From JAEZAF01 sp964395665 (GTDB lineage Bacteria > Chloroflexota > Anaerolineae > Aggregatilineales > Phototrophicaceae), in NCBI GenBank assembly GCA_964395665.1, contig CAYNDH010000006.1, positions 1 through 64,000 of the forward strand: a stretch of 64,000 nt of DNA, given 5' to 3'. The notes under the pieces were generated by a model. It was not told where the DNA came from. It did not search any database and worked only from the letters and a program-made list of their open reading frames with translations. How positions within the stretch are numbered: position 1 is the stretch's first letter; each line of letters starts with the position of its first letter. A program made the translations under genes and the position numbers. Of this stretch, positions 6,933 through 15,980 are shown one piece after another.

Positions 6933-9140
6933 TTATTCGAACTGAACTGTCAGCGCATAGTTGCCGCGAGTACCGCTGTAGATCGTGGCATAGGCTGTTG
7001 CAACGATGGTATAGGTCCCATCAGCAGTCAGCGCGAGTGAGGTAATCTGTGCGTTTTTCGTATCGGAGGTGGCATCATCATTGCTGGCAAGCTCGAAGCC
7101 ATTCGGCCCGACCAGATACAGCATCGGGTCAAGTGACTCAGCACCCTGACGCACCATCGAAATCGTCACGACATCCCCGGCGCTGCCTTCAAATGTCCAC
7201 AGGTCGAAGTTGTTTTCCTGACCAATGTACCCACGCACAGCCCCGCCCGCAGGAACCGGCACAGTATCCTCACTGGAAAGGTCAATCGTTTCCAGACCGC
7301 CAAGGAAGCCTCCCTGATAGACAGACACATTCATCTGTGGGTCAATCTCAAAGCCGAGTACATAATGCGTGTCCGGGATGAAATTGGGGATCTGTGTCTG
7401 AAGGACTGGTTCACCCCGTACCGAGATGAAGAGATTGGCTGTCACCGGCGTGGGATCGTTACAGGTGTTCTGATACCAGATATCCACTTCATACGCACCA
7501 GCCTGTGCCACCAGCCAGTAGGTGTAGTACGCAGGCGGCGTGGTCGGTGAGACCGTACAGTTGATATTGCCGGTCGCCTGGAGGCTTCCGCCGGAACTCA
7601 CCGAGCGATTATCATCATAGACCGACTGCCCGATCGGATCGCGCACCAGAAGCTGAATATCCGCATTGGTATTCCATGTCAGCAGCACTTCGATCTCACC
7701 ACGTGGCAGGCTCAGCGCCGTGATTTCCTGCGGCGTTTCGATGGTAACGCCGGACAGCAGGATCTCATATTCACCCTCTGTTCCGCCGACATCCTTACCG
7801 TAGCGCGTCGCCATGACATAGTAAGTCCCGCCGACAGGTACATTCAGGTTGATCGAAGAATTCGTGTTTTCTGCGCTGACAATATCATCATTGTCAGCCA
7901 CGATATTGCCATTCTGATCAAAGATCAGCAGCAGCGTATCGAGATTGCCATTCTGCGCCGTCAGCGAAATCGTGACCGGTTCGCTCGCGGCCAGATCGAC
8001 CGTATACATCTCATAATACTGGTCCGATGTAATCGTACTGATCACGGCAGAATTGGGGGAAAGCAGAGGGGCATCAGCTTCAAGATAGGTTTGTGCCGGT
8101 TCCGGCAGTACACGGGTATCCGGATACGGTCCCTGCGGCCCCGGCGCGGTGTCTCCATCCACATCGATGATGAAGCTTGTGAGATACACATTAGAGGTGT
8201 TACCAATCGGGGCCTGAATCGTGGCCTGAACCGGGTCCATCGGCACACCGTTCACGGTCACATTGACCTCAAATGCCACCGGGCCTACGTTCTCGCAGTC
8301 CTGACGGTAGTAAACCATCACCTCATAACTGCCAGTCGACACCGGGCCAGCGCTCCACTGGGCGGTTTCAGTCGCGGTTTCACCCTCACCGATCAGGATT
8401 TCACACAGCCCATTGACATCGAAGCCAAATGAGCCGCCGTTATCGGTGGTGGTGGAGTCAAAAAAGAGGTTGCGGCCAACCGGATCACGCACCTGAAGAT
8501 TCAGGTCGGATGTCGTCGGCCATGACAGGCTCACTTCAATGCCGTTTGCCAGAATCTCCTGCGGTGGGAATGTGCGTGCAGGCAGACTGCTATCTGCCTC
8601 ATTGGTGGCTGCGGGTTCATCGGTCGCAGCTTCGTCAGTGGAACCCGCTTCATCGGTTGATGCAGGTTCGTCGGTTGCATCCGTATCAGTCGCATCCGTT
8701 GCGGTCGCTGCACCTGTACTGCGGAACAGCACTTCGAAGCCGCCCGTCAGCGCGGTATCTGCACCCGGAGTCGGGAAGATCGTGAGATAGTAGGTACCCG
8801 CTTCAAGTGATAGCTGGTTGTAGCCAATCACACCGCTGCGGGCGATGTCAATCGACTGCGCGACCTGCTGTGCATTGGCATCTGTAATCACGGTGCTGAG
8901 GATCAGCCCGTCATCCGCCGTAATCTCAAGGCTGGCATCAGCGGCCCGTGCCAGCACAAACGTGTAAACCTGTATCGTATTTTCATCCGTCAGTTCACCA
9001 GCAGTAGGTGTGCCGGGTGCAAGTATCCGATCACCCTGTTGGGCGAAGACCATCGACGTGGCTGCCGCCAGTGCGATCAGCAGCAGCATCAATGCCCCGC
9101 GCCTGAGAGAATAATTAAATGACCTGATCAATAACGACAT
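6933..9140 (-). CDS. Secreted multi-domain protein with PPC-like repeats
   Basis: A 735-residue exported protein. The signal peptide spans about 1-33. A first PPC-like beta-sandwich (about 38-138; QVYTFVLARAADASL, LEAGTYYLTIFP) is followed by a Thr/Asp/Glu/Ala-rich linker (about 142-185). Then come two copies of a distinct domain with DLNLQVRDPVGRN and DIQLLVRDPIGQS, each with a Cys pair, alternating with two more PPC-like domains (about 375-470 and 630-733; YEMYTVDLAASEPVTI, LWTFEGSAGDVVTI). PPC domains usually accompany secreted proteases, but no protease is present, so it is probably adhesive or structural. The ATG at 9140 has AAGGAG upstream. Confidence 0.8.
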   Translation of the reverse strand: MSLLIRSFNYSLRRGALMLLLIALAAATSMVFAQQGDRILAPGTPTAGELTDENTIQVYTFVLARAADASLEITADDGLILSTVITDANAQQVAQSIDIARSGVIGYNQLSLEAGTYYLTIFPTPGADTALTGGFEVLFRSTGAATATDATDTDATDEPASTDEAGSTDEAATDEPAATNEADSSLPARTFPPQEILANGIEVSLSWPTTSDLNLQVRDPVGRNLFFDSTTTDNGGSFGFDVNGLCEILIGEGETATETAQWSAGPVSTGSYEVMVYYRQDCENVGPVAFEVNVTVNGVPMDPVQATIQAPIGNTSNVYLTSFIIDVDGDTAPGPQGPYPDTRVLPEPAQTYLEADAPLLSPNSAVISTITSDQYYEMYTVDLAASEPVTISLTAQNGNLDTLLLIFDQNGNIVADNDDIVSAENTNSSINLNVPVGGTYYVMATRYGKDVGGTEGEYEILLSGVTIETPQEITALSLPRGEIEVLLTWNTNADIQLLVRDPIGQSVYDDNRSVSSGGSLQATGNINCTVSPTTPPAYYTYWLVAQAGAYEVDIWYQNTCNDPTPVTANLFISVRGEPVLQTQIPNFIPDTHYVLGFEIDPQMNVSVYQGGFLGGLETIDLSSEDTVPVPAGGAVRGYIGQENNFDLWTFEGSAGDVVTISMVRQGAESLDPMLYLVGPNGFELASNDDATSDTKNAQITSLALTADGTYTIVATAYATIYSGTRGNYALTVQFE

Positions 9141-9408
9141 GCTTGACTTGGCTCCTTTTTAAGAGTCAACCTGTCCGTCGTTTCAGTGTAGCGCAGAACG
9201 ATAAAGCCGACCAGACCAACCCTACCCCCACCTCACCGGATATGTACCGGATACGCATTCACTTTTCAGAAAAGTCGATCTGTGTTACACAGGGAAGGGA
9301 ACCACACCGCTCACCCTGCACGGTCTGAAGCACCTGCTGACTGTCTGCTGCCTGCACCTGGCGAACACGGTCTATCTGCTATCTGTGATCTGAAACAGGA
9401 GACATCCG

Positions 9409-10710
9409 ATGATCAGAAACCTGCTGCGTGATATAACCGACCATGTAGAAAGTTACGTTGACCGGCTCAAATCGCGGCTGGAAGCCCGCCTGCATCCCGA
9501 TGGGCGCACGGTCCAGATTATCCCATACATGGGCTATGCGACCGAAACCGAAGTCCACATACGCGCCCGTGCGCTGTACGATAACGGCCTGACACCAGCC
9601 ACCGATGCCGATAATCTGTGGAAAAACCTGCTGAATGCCTATCGCCGCGTGAATTCCGACGAGATCCCGTTTGCGATTGTTGATGTGACCGTCAACGGGC
9701 AGACGGTGCAGCTTGTCGCAGATGAAGAAGGCTTTTTCGAACTGCATCTGACGCTGGAAAAGCCGCTGGACGCCAAAATCATGCTGCATGATGTGCATTT
9801 CAGGCTGGTTGGCCTGCCGCCGGATGCCAATGTGCCCGGCGACCTGGCTGACATCACCGCGACGGGACAGGTCATCCTGCCGCCAAAAAGCGCCGAATAC
9901 GGCATCATCAGCGATCTGGACGATACGGTCATTCAGACCGACGCCATCAATCTGATCAGGATGGCGCGTAATACCTTCCTTCAGAATGCCCGCACCCGCC
10001 TGCCCTTCAGTGGCGTGGCGGGCTTTTACCGCGCCCTGCAAAATGGGACAAAGCAGGCCTACAACCCGATTTATTACGTCAGCAGCAGCCCGTGGAATCT
10101 CTATGATCTGCTGCTGGACTTTTTCACCGTGCGCGAGATCCCGTTTGGCACAGTGTTCCTGCGGAACTTCGGCTTCCCCGAAGTCTATGAAGAAGGCCAT
10201 CGTACCCACAAATCCGACGCCATTATGAAGATCATGCAGGCTTATCCACATCTGAATTTCGTCATGATCGGGGACAGCGGCCAGATGGACCCGGAAATCT
10301 ATACCGAGATGGCCGAACGTTATCCGGAGCGGGTGCGCGTGATCTATATCCGTAATGTCACCACTGCCGAATCACGTGATGCGCAGGTGCGCACGCTTGC
10401 CGACCGGCTGCACGCCAGAGGCATTGATATGCTGCTGGTGAAAGATACGATCGCGGCGGCTGAAGATGCGCTGGGCCGTGGTCTGATTTTGCCGGAAGCA
10501 ATGCCAGATATTCGCGAACAGCGCGCCACCGATGAACGCCCACCCGAAAAGCTGGATGAAGTCGTTTCTGAAGCCATCAGTGAGGCTGTCGGTCTGGCTG
10601 AGGATGTGCTGCCTGTCCCACCGCTGGACAAACCGCTGGACAAACCGGCGGGCAAACCGCTGGATACACCGAACATGGATGCGACTGGTGACACAGGCAG
10701 GACACCCTAG
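9409..10710 (+). CDS. App1-type phosphatidate phosphatase domain protein (DUF2183)
   Basis: A 433-residue protein with the App1 catalytic domain, a HAD-like lipid phosphatase best known from yeast actin patches and also found in bacteria. The N-terminal ~150 residues resemble the immunoglobulin-like App1 leader. The catalytic DLDDT (169-173) is followed by YYVSSSPWNLYDLL, HKSDAI and MIGDSGQMDPEIY, covering all HAD motifs. The C-terminal 60 residues are acidic and end in a Lys-Pro-Leu-Asp repeat (three near-copies), probably disordered. Likely to act on phosphatidate or a related phospholipid, but substrate is inferred. Start ATG 9409 with AGGAG 9 bases upstream. Convergent with the antiporter gene. 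Confidence 0.9.
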   Translation: MIRNLLRDITDHVESYVDRLKSRLEARLHPDGRTVQIIPYMGYATETEVHIRARALYDNGLTPATDADNLWKNLLNAYRRVNSDEIPFAIVDVTVNGQTVQLVADEEGFFELHLTLEKPLDAKIMLHDVHFRLVGLPPDANVPGDLADITATGQVILPPKSAEYGIISDLDDTVIQTDAINLIRMARNTFLQNARTRLPFSGVAGFYRALQNGTKQAYNPIYYVSSSPWNLYDLLLDFFTVREIPFGTVFLRNFGFPEVYEEGHRTHKSDAIMKIMQAYPHLNFVMIGDSGQMDPEIYTEMAERYPERVRVIYIRNVTTAESRDAQVRTLADRLHARGIDMLLVKDTIAAAEDALGRGLILPEAMPDIREQRATDERPPEKLDEVVSEAISEAVGLAEDVLPVPPLDKPLDKPAGKPLDTPNMDATGDTGRTP

Positions 10711-10728
10711 GGTTGTCTGTGGAATGCA

Positions 10729-10749
10729 GGGGCCGGATTCTTCCGGCCC
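10729..10749. terminator. Hairpin between convergent genes
   Basis: GGGGCCGGA-TTCT-TCCGGCCC forms a strong 8-bp stem between the app1-like gene and the antiporter gene. Neither strand has a U-tract, so termination is less certain than hairpin formation. Confidence 0.45.
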
Positions 10750-10774
10750 GCCGCTCACTGAATTGAAATGCCCT

Positions 10775-12934
10775 CTAAAATGCCGCGTTCACCACGATCA
10801 CCGGACACGGCGCATGAGTCAGGATGTATTCGACCATCGGGCCGAGATACAGCCGCTCTGATCCGGCACGCGCTGCCACGCCGAGAATGATCAGGTCCGA
10901 CTCTTCTGCTTCGGCCACTTCGATAATCATGCTGTTGGGACGCGCCGCCACTTCGACCAGTGTCTGTGTGTTGACGTTGAAGGAATTTCCGAGCGCCTGC
11001 ACCTCATCGACAATGCCCTGCGAGATCCCCATCTGCCGCTGGATCATGCGATAATTATCGACTTCGGTCACGGTCTGCACCGCCTGAATGACGTTCAGCA
11101 CGGTGACTTCGGCATCCTCTCGACCATTCAACAGCGAAAATGCGACTTCAGCAGCACGCTTCGCTTCCGCCGATCCATTGGTCGGGACCAGCACCCGGCG
11201 CGGCTGCCAGTCCTCTTCAAGTGCAGCCGCATGGACGATCAGCGACGGACACGGTGCAAGCCGCACCACATAGTCGATAATCGGATTGAAGAGTGAACGC
11301 TGATCCTGTGACTTCTGCGTCGCACCAAGTACCAGCAGATCATAACCGCGATGCGCTTCGTCAAGGATCACATCATGCGGGTTGTCACTGGTGACAACCT
11401 TCTTGTTGATCGTGTAAGTACCGAACTTTGCCTTGATCAGCTCATTCAGATATTGATTGCTGGCCGCTTCTTCCCCGCTTCGGGCGACACTCAACAGCGT
11501 AACTGCGATATTATTCCCCTGCCCCAGACGATCCAGAAGCCGTGCTTCGATCTCATGGATCGGGCTTTCGCCGGGTCGGACGCGCACCGGCAGCAGCACC
11601 CGGCGGACATTGGCAATCAGATTGCTTTTCAGCAGGGTTTCACGTTCCAGACGTGTGCGCTCGTCAGCGGTGACTTCCACCCGTCGGATGATTGCCCGCA
11701 GTGCTGGCGGGGCAATCAGTGAGGTGATAATGGCATTCACCACCAGAATTGAGAACAGATCCTGCGAAATAAGGCCGAGCGAAAGACCAATGTTGGCGAT
11801 GATAATCCCCATCGAGCCGCGAGTATTGAGGCCAAATCCGAAGAACAGCGCCGACCAGTGATCACGTCCGCCAAAAACCCTTGCCCCCAGATAATTACCA
11901 CCAATTTTGAAAACCATCGCAACCACCAGTACGACGGCCAGCAGTATCAGCAGTCGCGGCGTCAGCAGCGTCGTGATGTTGATCTTCAACCCGGCGACCG
12001 CAAAGAAGATCGGCGAAAAAATACCAAAGGTGATCGCTTCCAGCCGGTGAACGGTTTCTGTATTCAAGGTTGGGATCTGCGCGAGCGCAATCCCGACAAT
12101 GAACGCGCCCAGCAGCGCTTCCAGCTCCAGCGCCTGAGTCACTGCCGCGCCGATAAACATGGCGATGATCACCAGCGAAAGTTCTCTATCACGGCTGATC
12201 GCGTAATTCTGGATGAATGACAGTGCCCGGCTGATGAGCCAGCGCCCAACGGTCAGGCCGAGAATGAGAACGGTCAGCACCTTCAGAATTGAGCCAAGGA
12301 CCGTCCCCGCATTGATCGCCACTCCACTGGCGAGGCCAATCACCACCGACAGCATTGTCCACCCTATTGAGTCGTCCAGCATGGCAGCGGCGATAATCGT
12401 CTGGCCGATGTCGCGGCGCATCAGCTTGAGGTCAAGCAGCACTTTCGCAATCACCGGAATCGCCGAGATCGACAGCGCCGTCGCCCAGAACAGTACAAAT
12501 ACCAGCCGGTCATTTGGGTTGACCAGCAGATCATCCGGGATAAACTGTCCAAGGACAAATCCCGCCAGGAACATTGAGGTGATGCCCCCAAGCGAGACAC
12601 TGACCGCCGTTCGCGCATGTCGTCGGATCAGCCCCAGATCGGTTTCCAGCCCGGTGATGAGCAGCAGAAACATCACACCGAGCATGCCGACCAGTTCCAG
12701 CAGATAGCCCTGTGTCTGATTATGCGGCACCAGCCATTCGCCGACCGCCGGGACCAGTCCACTGAGCAGTGATGGGCCAAGCAGCACACCGGCAAGGATC
12801 TCGCCGACCACCGATGACTGCCCCAAACGCTGCGCGATTTCACCCAGAACTCGCGCTGACAATAAAAGTACTGCAACCTGAACAAGCAGGACCAGCACAT
12901 CATGATGTGGCGCTGCGGTAAAGGTTTGAGACAT
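10775..12934 (-). CDS. CPA2-type cation/proton antiporter with two USP domains
   Basis: A 719-residue membrane protein of the KefB/Na+/H+ exchanger class. The first ~400 residues form about 12-13 membrane helices with the family features GEILAGVLLGPSLL, ITGLETDLGLI and FGLNTRGSMGI. Two cytosolic universal-stress-protein domains follow (about 445-570 and 585-719), each with the nucleotide-binding pattern of the family: DLLVLGATQKS and DLIILGVAARAGSERLYLGPMVEYILTHAPCPVIVV. Fusion to tandem USP domains suggests nucleotide or stress control of transport. The ion is not determined by sequence. The ATG at 12934 has AAAGGAAA upstream. A 43-base dyad sits in its leader. Confidence 0.92.
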   Translation of the reverse strand: MSQTFTAAPHHDVLVLLVQVAVLLLSARVLGEIAQRLGQSSVVGEILAGVLLGPSLLSGLVPAVGEWLVPHNQTQGYLLELVGMLGVMFLLLITGLETDLGLIRRHARTAVSVSLGGITSMFLAGFVLGQFIPDDLLVNPNDRLVFVLFWATALSISAIPVIAKVLLDLKLMRRDIGQTIIAAAMLDDSIGWTMLSVVIGLASGVAINAGTVLGSILKVLTVLILGLTVGRWLISRALSFIQNYAISRDRELSLVIIAMFIGAAVTQALELEALLGAFIVGIALAQIPTLNTETVHRLEAITFGIFSPIFFAVAGLKINITTLLTPRLLILLAVVLVVAMVFKIGGNYLGARVFGGRDHWSALFFGFGLNTRGSMGIIIANIGLSLGLISQDLFSILVVNAIITSLIAPPALRAIIRRVEVTADERTRLERETLLKSNLIANVRRVLLPVRVRPGESPIHEIEARLLDRLGQGNNIAVTLLSVARSGEEAASNQYLNELIKAKFGTYTINKKVVTSDNPHDVILDEAHRGYDLLVLGATQKSQDQRSLFNPIIDYVVRLAPCPSLIVHAAALEEDWQPRRVLVPTNGSAEAKRAAEVAFSLLNGREDAEVTVLNVIQAVQTVTEVDNYRMIQRQMGISQGIVDEVQALGNSFNVNTQTLVEVAARPNSMIIEVAEAEESDLIILGVAARAGSERLYLGPMVEYILTHAPCPVIVVNAAF

Positions 12935-12969
12935 TCGTTTTCCTTTGTCAGTACAGAAAGAAAATCGGC

Positions 12970-13012
12970 ATACACGTAAATATTCACCTAAAAGTGGAAA
13001 TTTTACGTGTAT
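12970..13012. promoter_or_regulatory. Large dyad in the antiporter leader
   Basis: ATACACGTAAA (12970-12980) and TTTACGTGTAT (13002-13012) are perfect 11-bp inverted arms around a 21-base loop. It lies 36 bases upstream of the antiporter ATG on the divergent side of the kinase gene. There is no U-tract directly after it on the antiporter strand, so a leader RNA stem or a two-site operator is favoured over a terminator. Confidence 0.55.
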
Positions 13013-13084
13013 ATCGCGTGATTCGAACGCACAATGATAACAGATTAGAAATTATTGTTCACCCGAAATCCGTCACGGTAGTAG

Positions 13085-13113
13085 TTGAGAGCCTACTGAA
13101 GTTGAAGTATACT
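13085..13113 (+). promoter_or_regulatory. Sigma70-type promoter of the Ser/Thr kinase gene
   Basis: TTGAGA (13085-13090), a 17-bp spacer and TATACT (13108-13113) lie 49 bases before the GTG start. A second TATAAT at 13153-13158 with TTGATG 18 bp upstream is too close to the start codon unless the mRNA is leaderless. Confidence 0.5.
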
Positions 13114-13161
13114 TTCTGGCTGTTATCTTTGATGTTGGTTTGATTAAGGTTTTATAATCTG

Positions 13162-14868
13162 GTGAAGCATCGGACGTTTGGCCGCTACGAAGTGCTGCAA
13201 CGGCTTGGCCGTGGGGGGATGGCTGAGGTTTACCGTGCCTATCACCCACCACTCGACCGCTATGTAGCGATCAAGGTGCTGCACAGCTTTCTCTCCGACG
13301 AGAAGCAGTTCAAAGCACGCTTCGAGCGTGAAGCGCAGAATATCGCAAAGCTGAAGCACCCTAATATCGTCCAGGTCTACGATTTCGACTACGAACCGGA
13401 ATCCGACAGTTACTACATGGTGATGGAGCTGATCGAAGGCCCAACCCTGAAGGATTTCCTTCAGGACGAAACCGCCGATACCGGGAAACTCACCCTGTCG
13501 CAGACGATCAGGACGATACGGCAGGCTGCCGAAGCACTGGCTTATGCCCATCAGCGCGGTGTCATCCATCGCGATGTCAAGACCGCAAACCTGATGCTGG
13601 ATCGTCAGGAAAATGACCGTGTAGTGCTGACAGACTTCGGGATCGCCAAGCTGGTCAATTCTGGCAGTTACACCGCCACGGGCGGCGGGCTGATCGGCAC
13701 GCCTGCCTATATGTCCCCGGAACAGGGCGCAGGTGAGCCGGGTGATGAGCGCTCGGATCTTTATTCGCTGGGCGTGATCATGTACCAACTGCTCACCGGC
13801 CAGCTTCCATTCGACGGCGAAACGCCGATGTCCATGATCCTTCAGCACATGAACGAGCCGGTCCCGTTTATACGGACGACCGAGCCGCATCTGCCCCCGG
13901 CTGTCGATAAGATCATTCAGAAGCTGCTGTCAAAATCACCGGACGATCGCTATCAATCCGCACAGGATCTGCTGGAAGATCTCGACCTGCTCGAAACAGC
14001 CCCCTCTCGGCTGGACCCGACCACACTGATTCTGCCCAAGCTGAAACTGCCATCGGTCGATGAGGTCAAGCTGTCTACCGCAGAAGCGCGTCAGTCACAG
14101 CCACAGGGCAGGCGCTTTCCTGCCGCCCTGCTGCTGCTGATCATCGGCCTGTTCATCACTATCGGCGGGATTTACGTCGGCGGCGCGGTAAATGGCATCT
14201 TCCCGATTGCGCCGCTGGTCGGCTGGCTGATCACAGAGACGCCCACCGAGACAGCGCCACAGCCCCTGACCGAAATCCCGGCACGGGCTGAAACACCGGA
14301 AGTGACCCAGGACACCGCTGCTCAGGGTGAAGGGACCGCACTGACACAGAACACAGAAGAAGCCGCGCCGCCGACACCGACGCGCACGCCATCGCCAACA
14401 CGCACACCCACCAGCACGCCAACGCTGACGCCATCCATGACGCCAACCAACACCGCCACGCCCAACGCCACACAGACCGCAGCGGTCGAGCAGACAGCGA
14501 CCACCGCCGCCTGTGTGTTCGATTATGCGATCATCAGTCAGGAAGATGTCGGCGGGGCAGCAGATGGCTTCTTCCGCGTGAACAGCCCATACCGCACCCA
14601 CATCCACATTCAGAACACCGGCACCTGTCCATGGGAAAGTCTGGCAAGTCTGGAATTCGTGGACGGCGAGAACTTCCGCGCCAGCCGTTTCACCATTCGG
14701 GAGAGCATCAACGTCGGTGATGATTACACCATCGAGTTTGAAGGGATCACGCCGTCCGCCGGAAGCGGCGATGAACTGCTTACGGGCCGCTGGCAGTTAA
14801 AGACCAAGGGGCAGCTTCCGATCGGTGAACCGCTGACCATCGGTGCAAAAGTATATGATCCCGGTTAA
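13162..14868 (+). CDS. Membrane Ser/Thr protein kinase with NBR1-type Ig domain
   Basis: A 568-residue PknB-class kinase. The kinase domain (about 8-270) is complete: glycine loop LGRGGMAEVY (15-24), Lys38 in VAIKVL, HRDVKTAN with Asp138, DFG (158-160) and GTPAYMSPEQ. One membrane helix (about 320-342) is followed by an extracellular Thr/Pro-rich spacer (TPTRTPSPTRTPTSTPT). The C-terminal ~115 residues form an NBR1/Ig-like domain (HIHIQNTGTCPWE, GRWQL), a module common in Chloroflexota kinases and lipoproteins and probably the external sensor. The GTG start at 13162 places the glycine loop at the usual distance; AAGG lies 12 bases upstream. Substrates are unknown. Confidence 0.93.
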   Translation: MKHRTFGRYEVLQRLGRGGMAEVYRAYHPPLDRYVAIKVLHSFLSDEKQFKARFEREAQNIAKLKHPNIVQVYDFDYEPESDSYYMVMELIEGPTLKDFLQDETADTGKLTLSQTIRTIRQAAEALAYAHQRGVIHRDVKTANLMLDRQENDRVVLTDFGIAKLVNSGSYTATGGGLIGTPAYMSPEQGAGEPGDERSDLYSLGVIMYQLLTGQLPFDGETPMSMILQHMNEPVPFIRTTEPHLPPAVDKIIQKLLSKSPDDRYQSAQDLLEDLDLLETAPSRLDPTTLILPKLKLPSVDEVKLSTAEARQSQPQGRRFPAALLLLIIGLFITIGGIYVGGAVNGIFPIAPLVGWLITETPTETAPQPLTEIPARAETPEVTQDTAAQGEGTALTQNTEEAAPPTPTRTPSPTRTPTSTPTLTPSMTPTNTATPNATQTAAVEQTATTAACVFDYAIISQEDVGGAADGFFRVNSPYRTHIHIQNTGTCPWESLASLEFVDGENFRASRFTIRESINVGDDYTIEFEGITPSAGSGDELLTGRWQLKTKGQLPIGEPLTIGAKVYDPG

Positions 14869-14890
14869 CGACCCTATTTCATTCAGAAGC

Positions 14891-14918
14891 GAAGGTTAGC
14901 AAGTGAAGGTTAGCAAAT
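14891..14918 (+). repeat. Tandem 14-bp duplication of a ribosome-binding site
   Basis: GAAGGTTAGCAA(GT/AT) occurs twice in tandem (14891-14904, 14905-14918), duplicating the AAGG ribosome site of the HD gene. The first copy creates a five-codon GTG ORF whose TGA overlaps the ATG of the HD gene (ATGA). Confidence 0.6.
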
Positions 14919-15498
14919 GAACCGCAGTCAGGCATGGGATATTGTCTGTGAATTTGTGCAGGCCGACAGCCTGCGTAAGCACATGCTGGCCGTAGAATAC
15001 GCCATGCGTGCCTACGCTGAACATTACGGTGAAGACGTCGATAGCTGGGGATTAGTCGGTCTGCTGCATGATTTCGACTGGGAAATCCACCCGACACTCG
15101 AACAGCATCCAATGGACGGCGCACCGATTCTGCGCGAACGCGGCCTCTCTGAAGAAGATATCCGCACGATCCTCAGCCATGGGCCGCTGGCCGCCGATGA
15201 CCGTGTCACCCTGCGTGATAAAGCGCTGTATGCCGTCGATGAACTGACCGGTCTGATCTCCGCCGTGACACTGGTACGTCCCAGCCGCGATATCGCGGAT
15301 GTTGAGGTGAAATCAATCCGTAAGAAGTGGAAGGATAAAGCCTTTGCCGCCGGTGTCAATCGTGCGGACATCGAACAGGGGGCGGCTTCGCTGGAGGTAG
15401 ACCTGTGGGAATTTCATGTCCCGCTGGTGCTGAAGGCGATGCAGGCTCACGCCGCCCAACTCGGTCTGGATGGTCAGCCGGTCAGTCAGACGGAATGA
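14917..15498 (+). CDS. HD-domain phosphohydrolase
   Basis: A 193-residue HD-superfamily hydrolase. The metal ligands are visible as His22, His51-Asp52 (LLHDFDWE) and the later His in ILSHGPL and the Asp in AVDELTGLI. The fold resembles the small HDIG-type proteins often annotated as hydrolases with no fixed substrate; nucleotides or phosphoesters are the usual substrates of the superfamily. Start ATG 14917, with AAGG 8 bases upstream inside a duplicated segment. It follows the kinase gene by 48 bases and may be co-transcribed with it. Confidence 0.85.
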   Translation: MNRSQAWDIVCEFVQADSLRKHMLAVEYAMRAYAEHYGEDVDSWGLVGLLHDFDWEIHPTLEQHPMDGAPILRERGLSEEDIRTILSHGPLAADDRVTLRDKALYAVDELTGLISAVTLVRPSRDIADVEVKSIRKKWKDKAFAAGVNRADIEQGAASLEVDLWEFHVPLVLKAMQAHAAQLGLDGQPVSQTE

Positions 15499-15593
15499 CT
15501 CCAGCCATCATTGGCAGCAGCACCGCTTGACTATACAATGACAGTACACTGATAGAGATAGACAAGACATTAATGGAAGCAGCAGGGATAGCC

Positions 15594-15902
15594 ATGCATA
15601 CCTATGAAGAAGTTGTTAAATTACGCGACGCCAAGGTGAAATCACACCTTGAGCAGTACGCACCCGTCTGGCTGATCAACGAGACCTTCATCCAGCAGGA
15701 CGAGTCGATCCAGTTTGAGGCGGTATTCGTCCATAACCTCTATGGATGGGTCAAACGCCGCTACCGTTACGACGGCTTTAATGATGTGCTGTATCACAAG
15801 GGGCAGACACTGCTCAACGAAGATGAGGCGCTCGACATCCAGCTTCAGGCACCCTATGTCACCGTGACGGTGAACGACATGCCGAACGCCTACGGCGGCT
15901 AG
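15594..15902 (+). CDS. Conserved-looking small protein of unknown function
   Basis: A 102-residue soluble protein rich in aromatic residues in its middle (VFVHNLYGWVKRRYRYDGFNDVLYHKGQ), suggesting a small beta-rich fold. No signal peptide, Cys or membrane helix. I chose the ATG at 15594 because AGGG lies about 7 bases upstream; an in-frame ATG at 15573 lacks a ribosome site. A weak promoter-like TTGACT-N17-TGATAG lies at 15527-15555. It is followed by a clear terminator. I do not recognise the family. Confidence 0.6.
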   Translation: MHTYEEVVKLRDAKVKSHLEQYAPVWLINETFIQQDESIQFEAVFVHNLYGWVKRRYRYDGFNDVLYHKGQTLLNEDEALDIQLQAPYVTVTVNDMPNAYGG

Positions 15903-15918
15903 GACGGCCAGGGCAGAC

Positions 15919-15951
15919 AAAAAAGGCCGGAGCAGCTCGCTTCGGCCTTTT
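15919..15951. terminator. Bidirectional intrinsic terminator
   Basis: AAAAGGCCGgAGC / GCTtCGGCCTTTT gives a GC-rich stem with A/T runs on both sides. It serves the plus-strand gene ending at 15902 and the minus-strand glycosyltransferase ending at 15981. Confidence 0.85.
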
Positions 15952-15980
15952 GATTGATCGATCTGTATCAGATCCGATGA

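Noticed and set aside
9379..10251. Minus-strand ORF of 290 codons
   Set aside because: It is a shadow of the App1-type gene, which has complete catalytic motifs.
13153..13158. TATAAT just before the kinase GTG as its promoter
   Set aside because: The implied start would fall at or after the start codon; the pair at 13085-13113 fits better.
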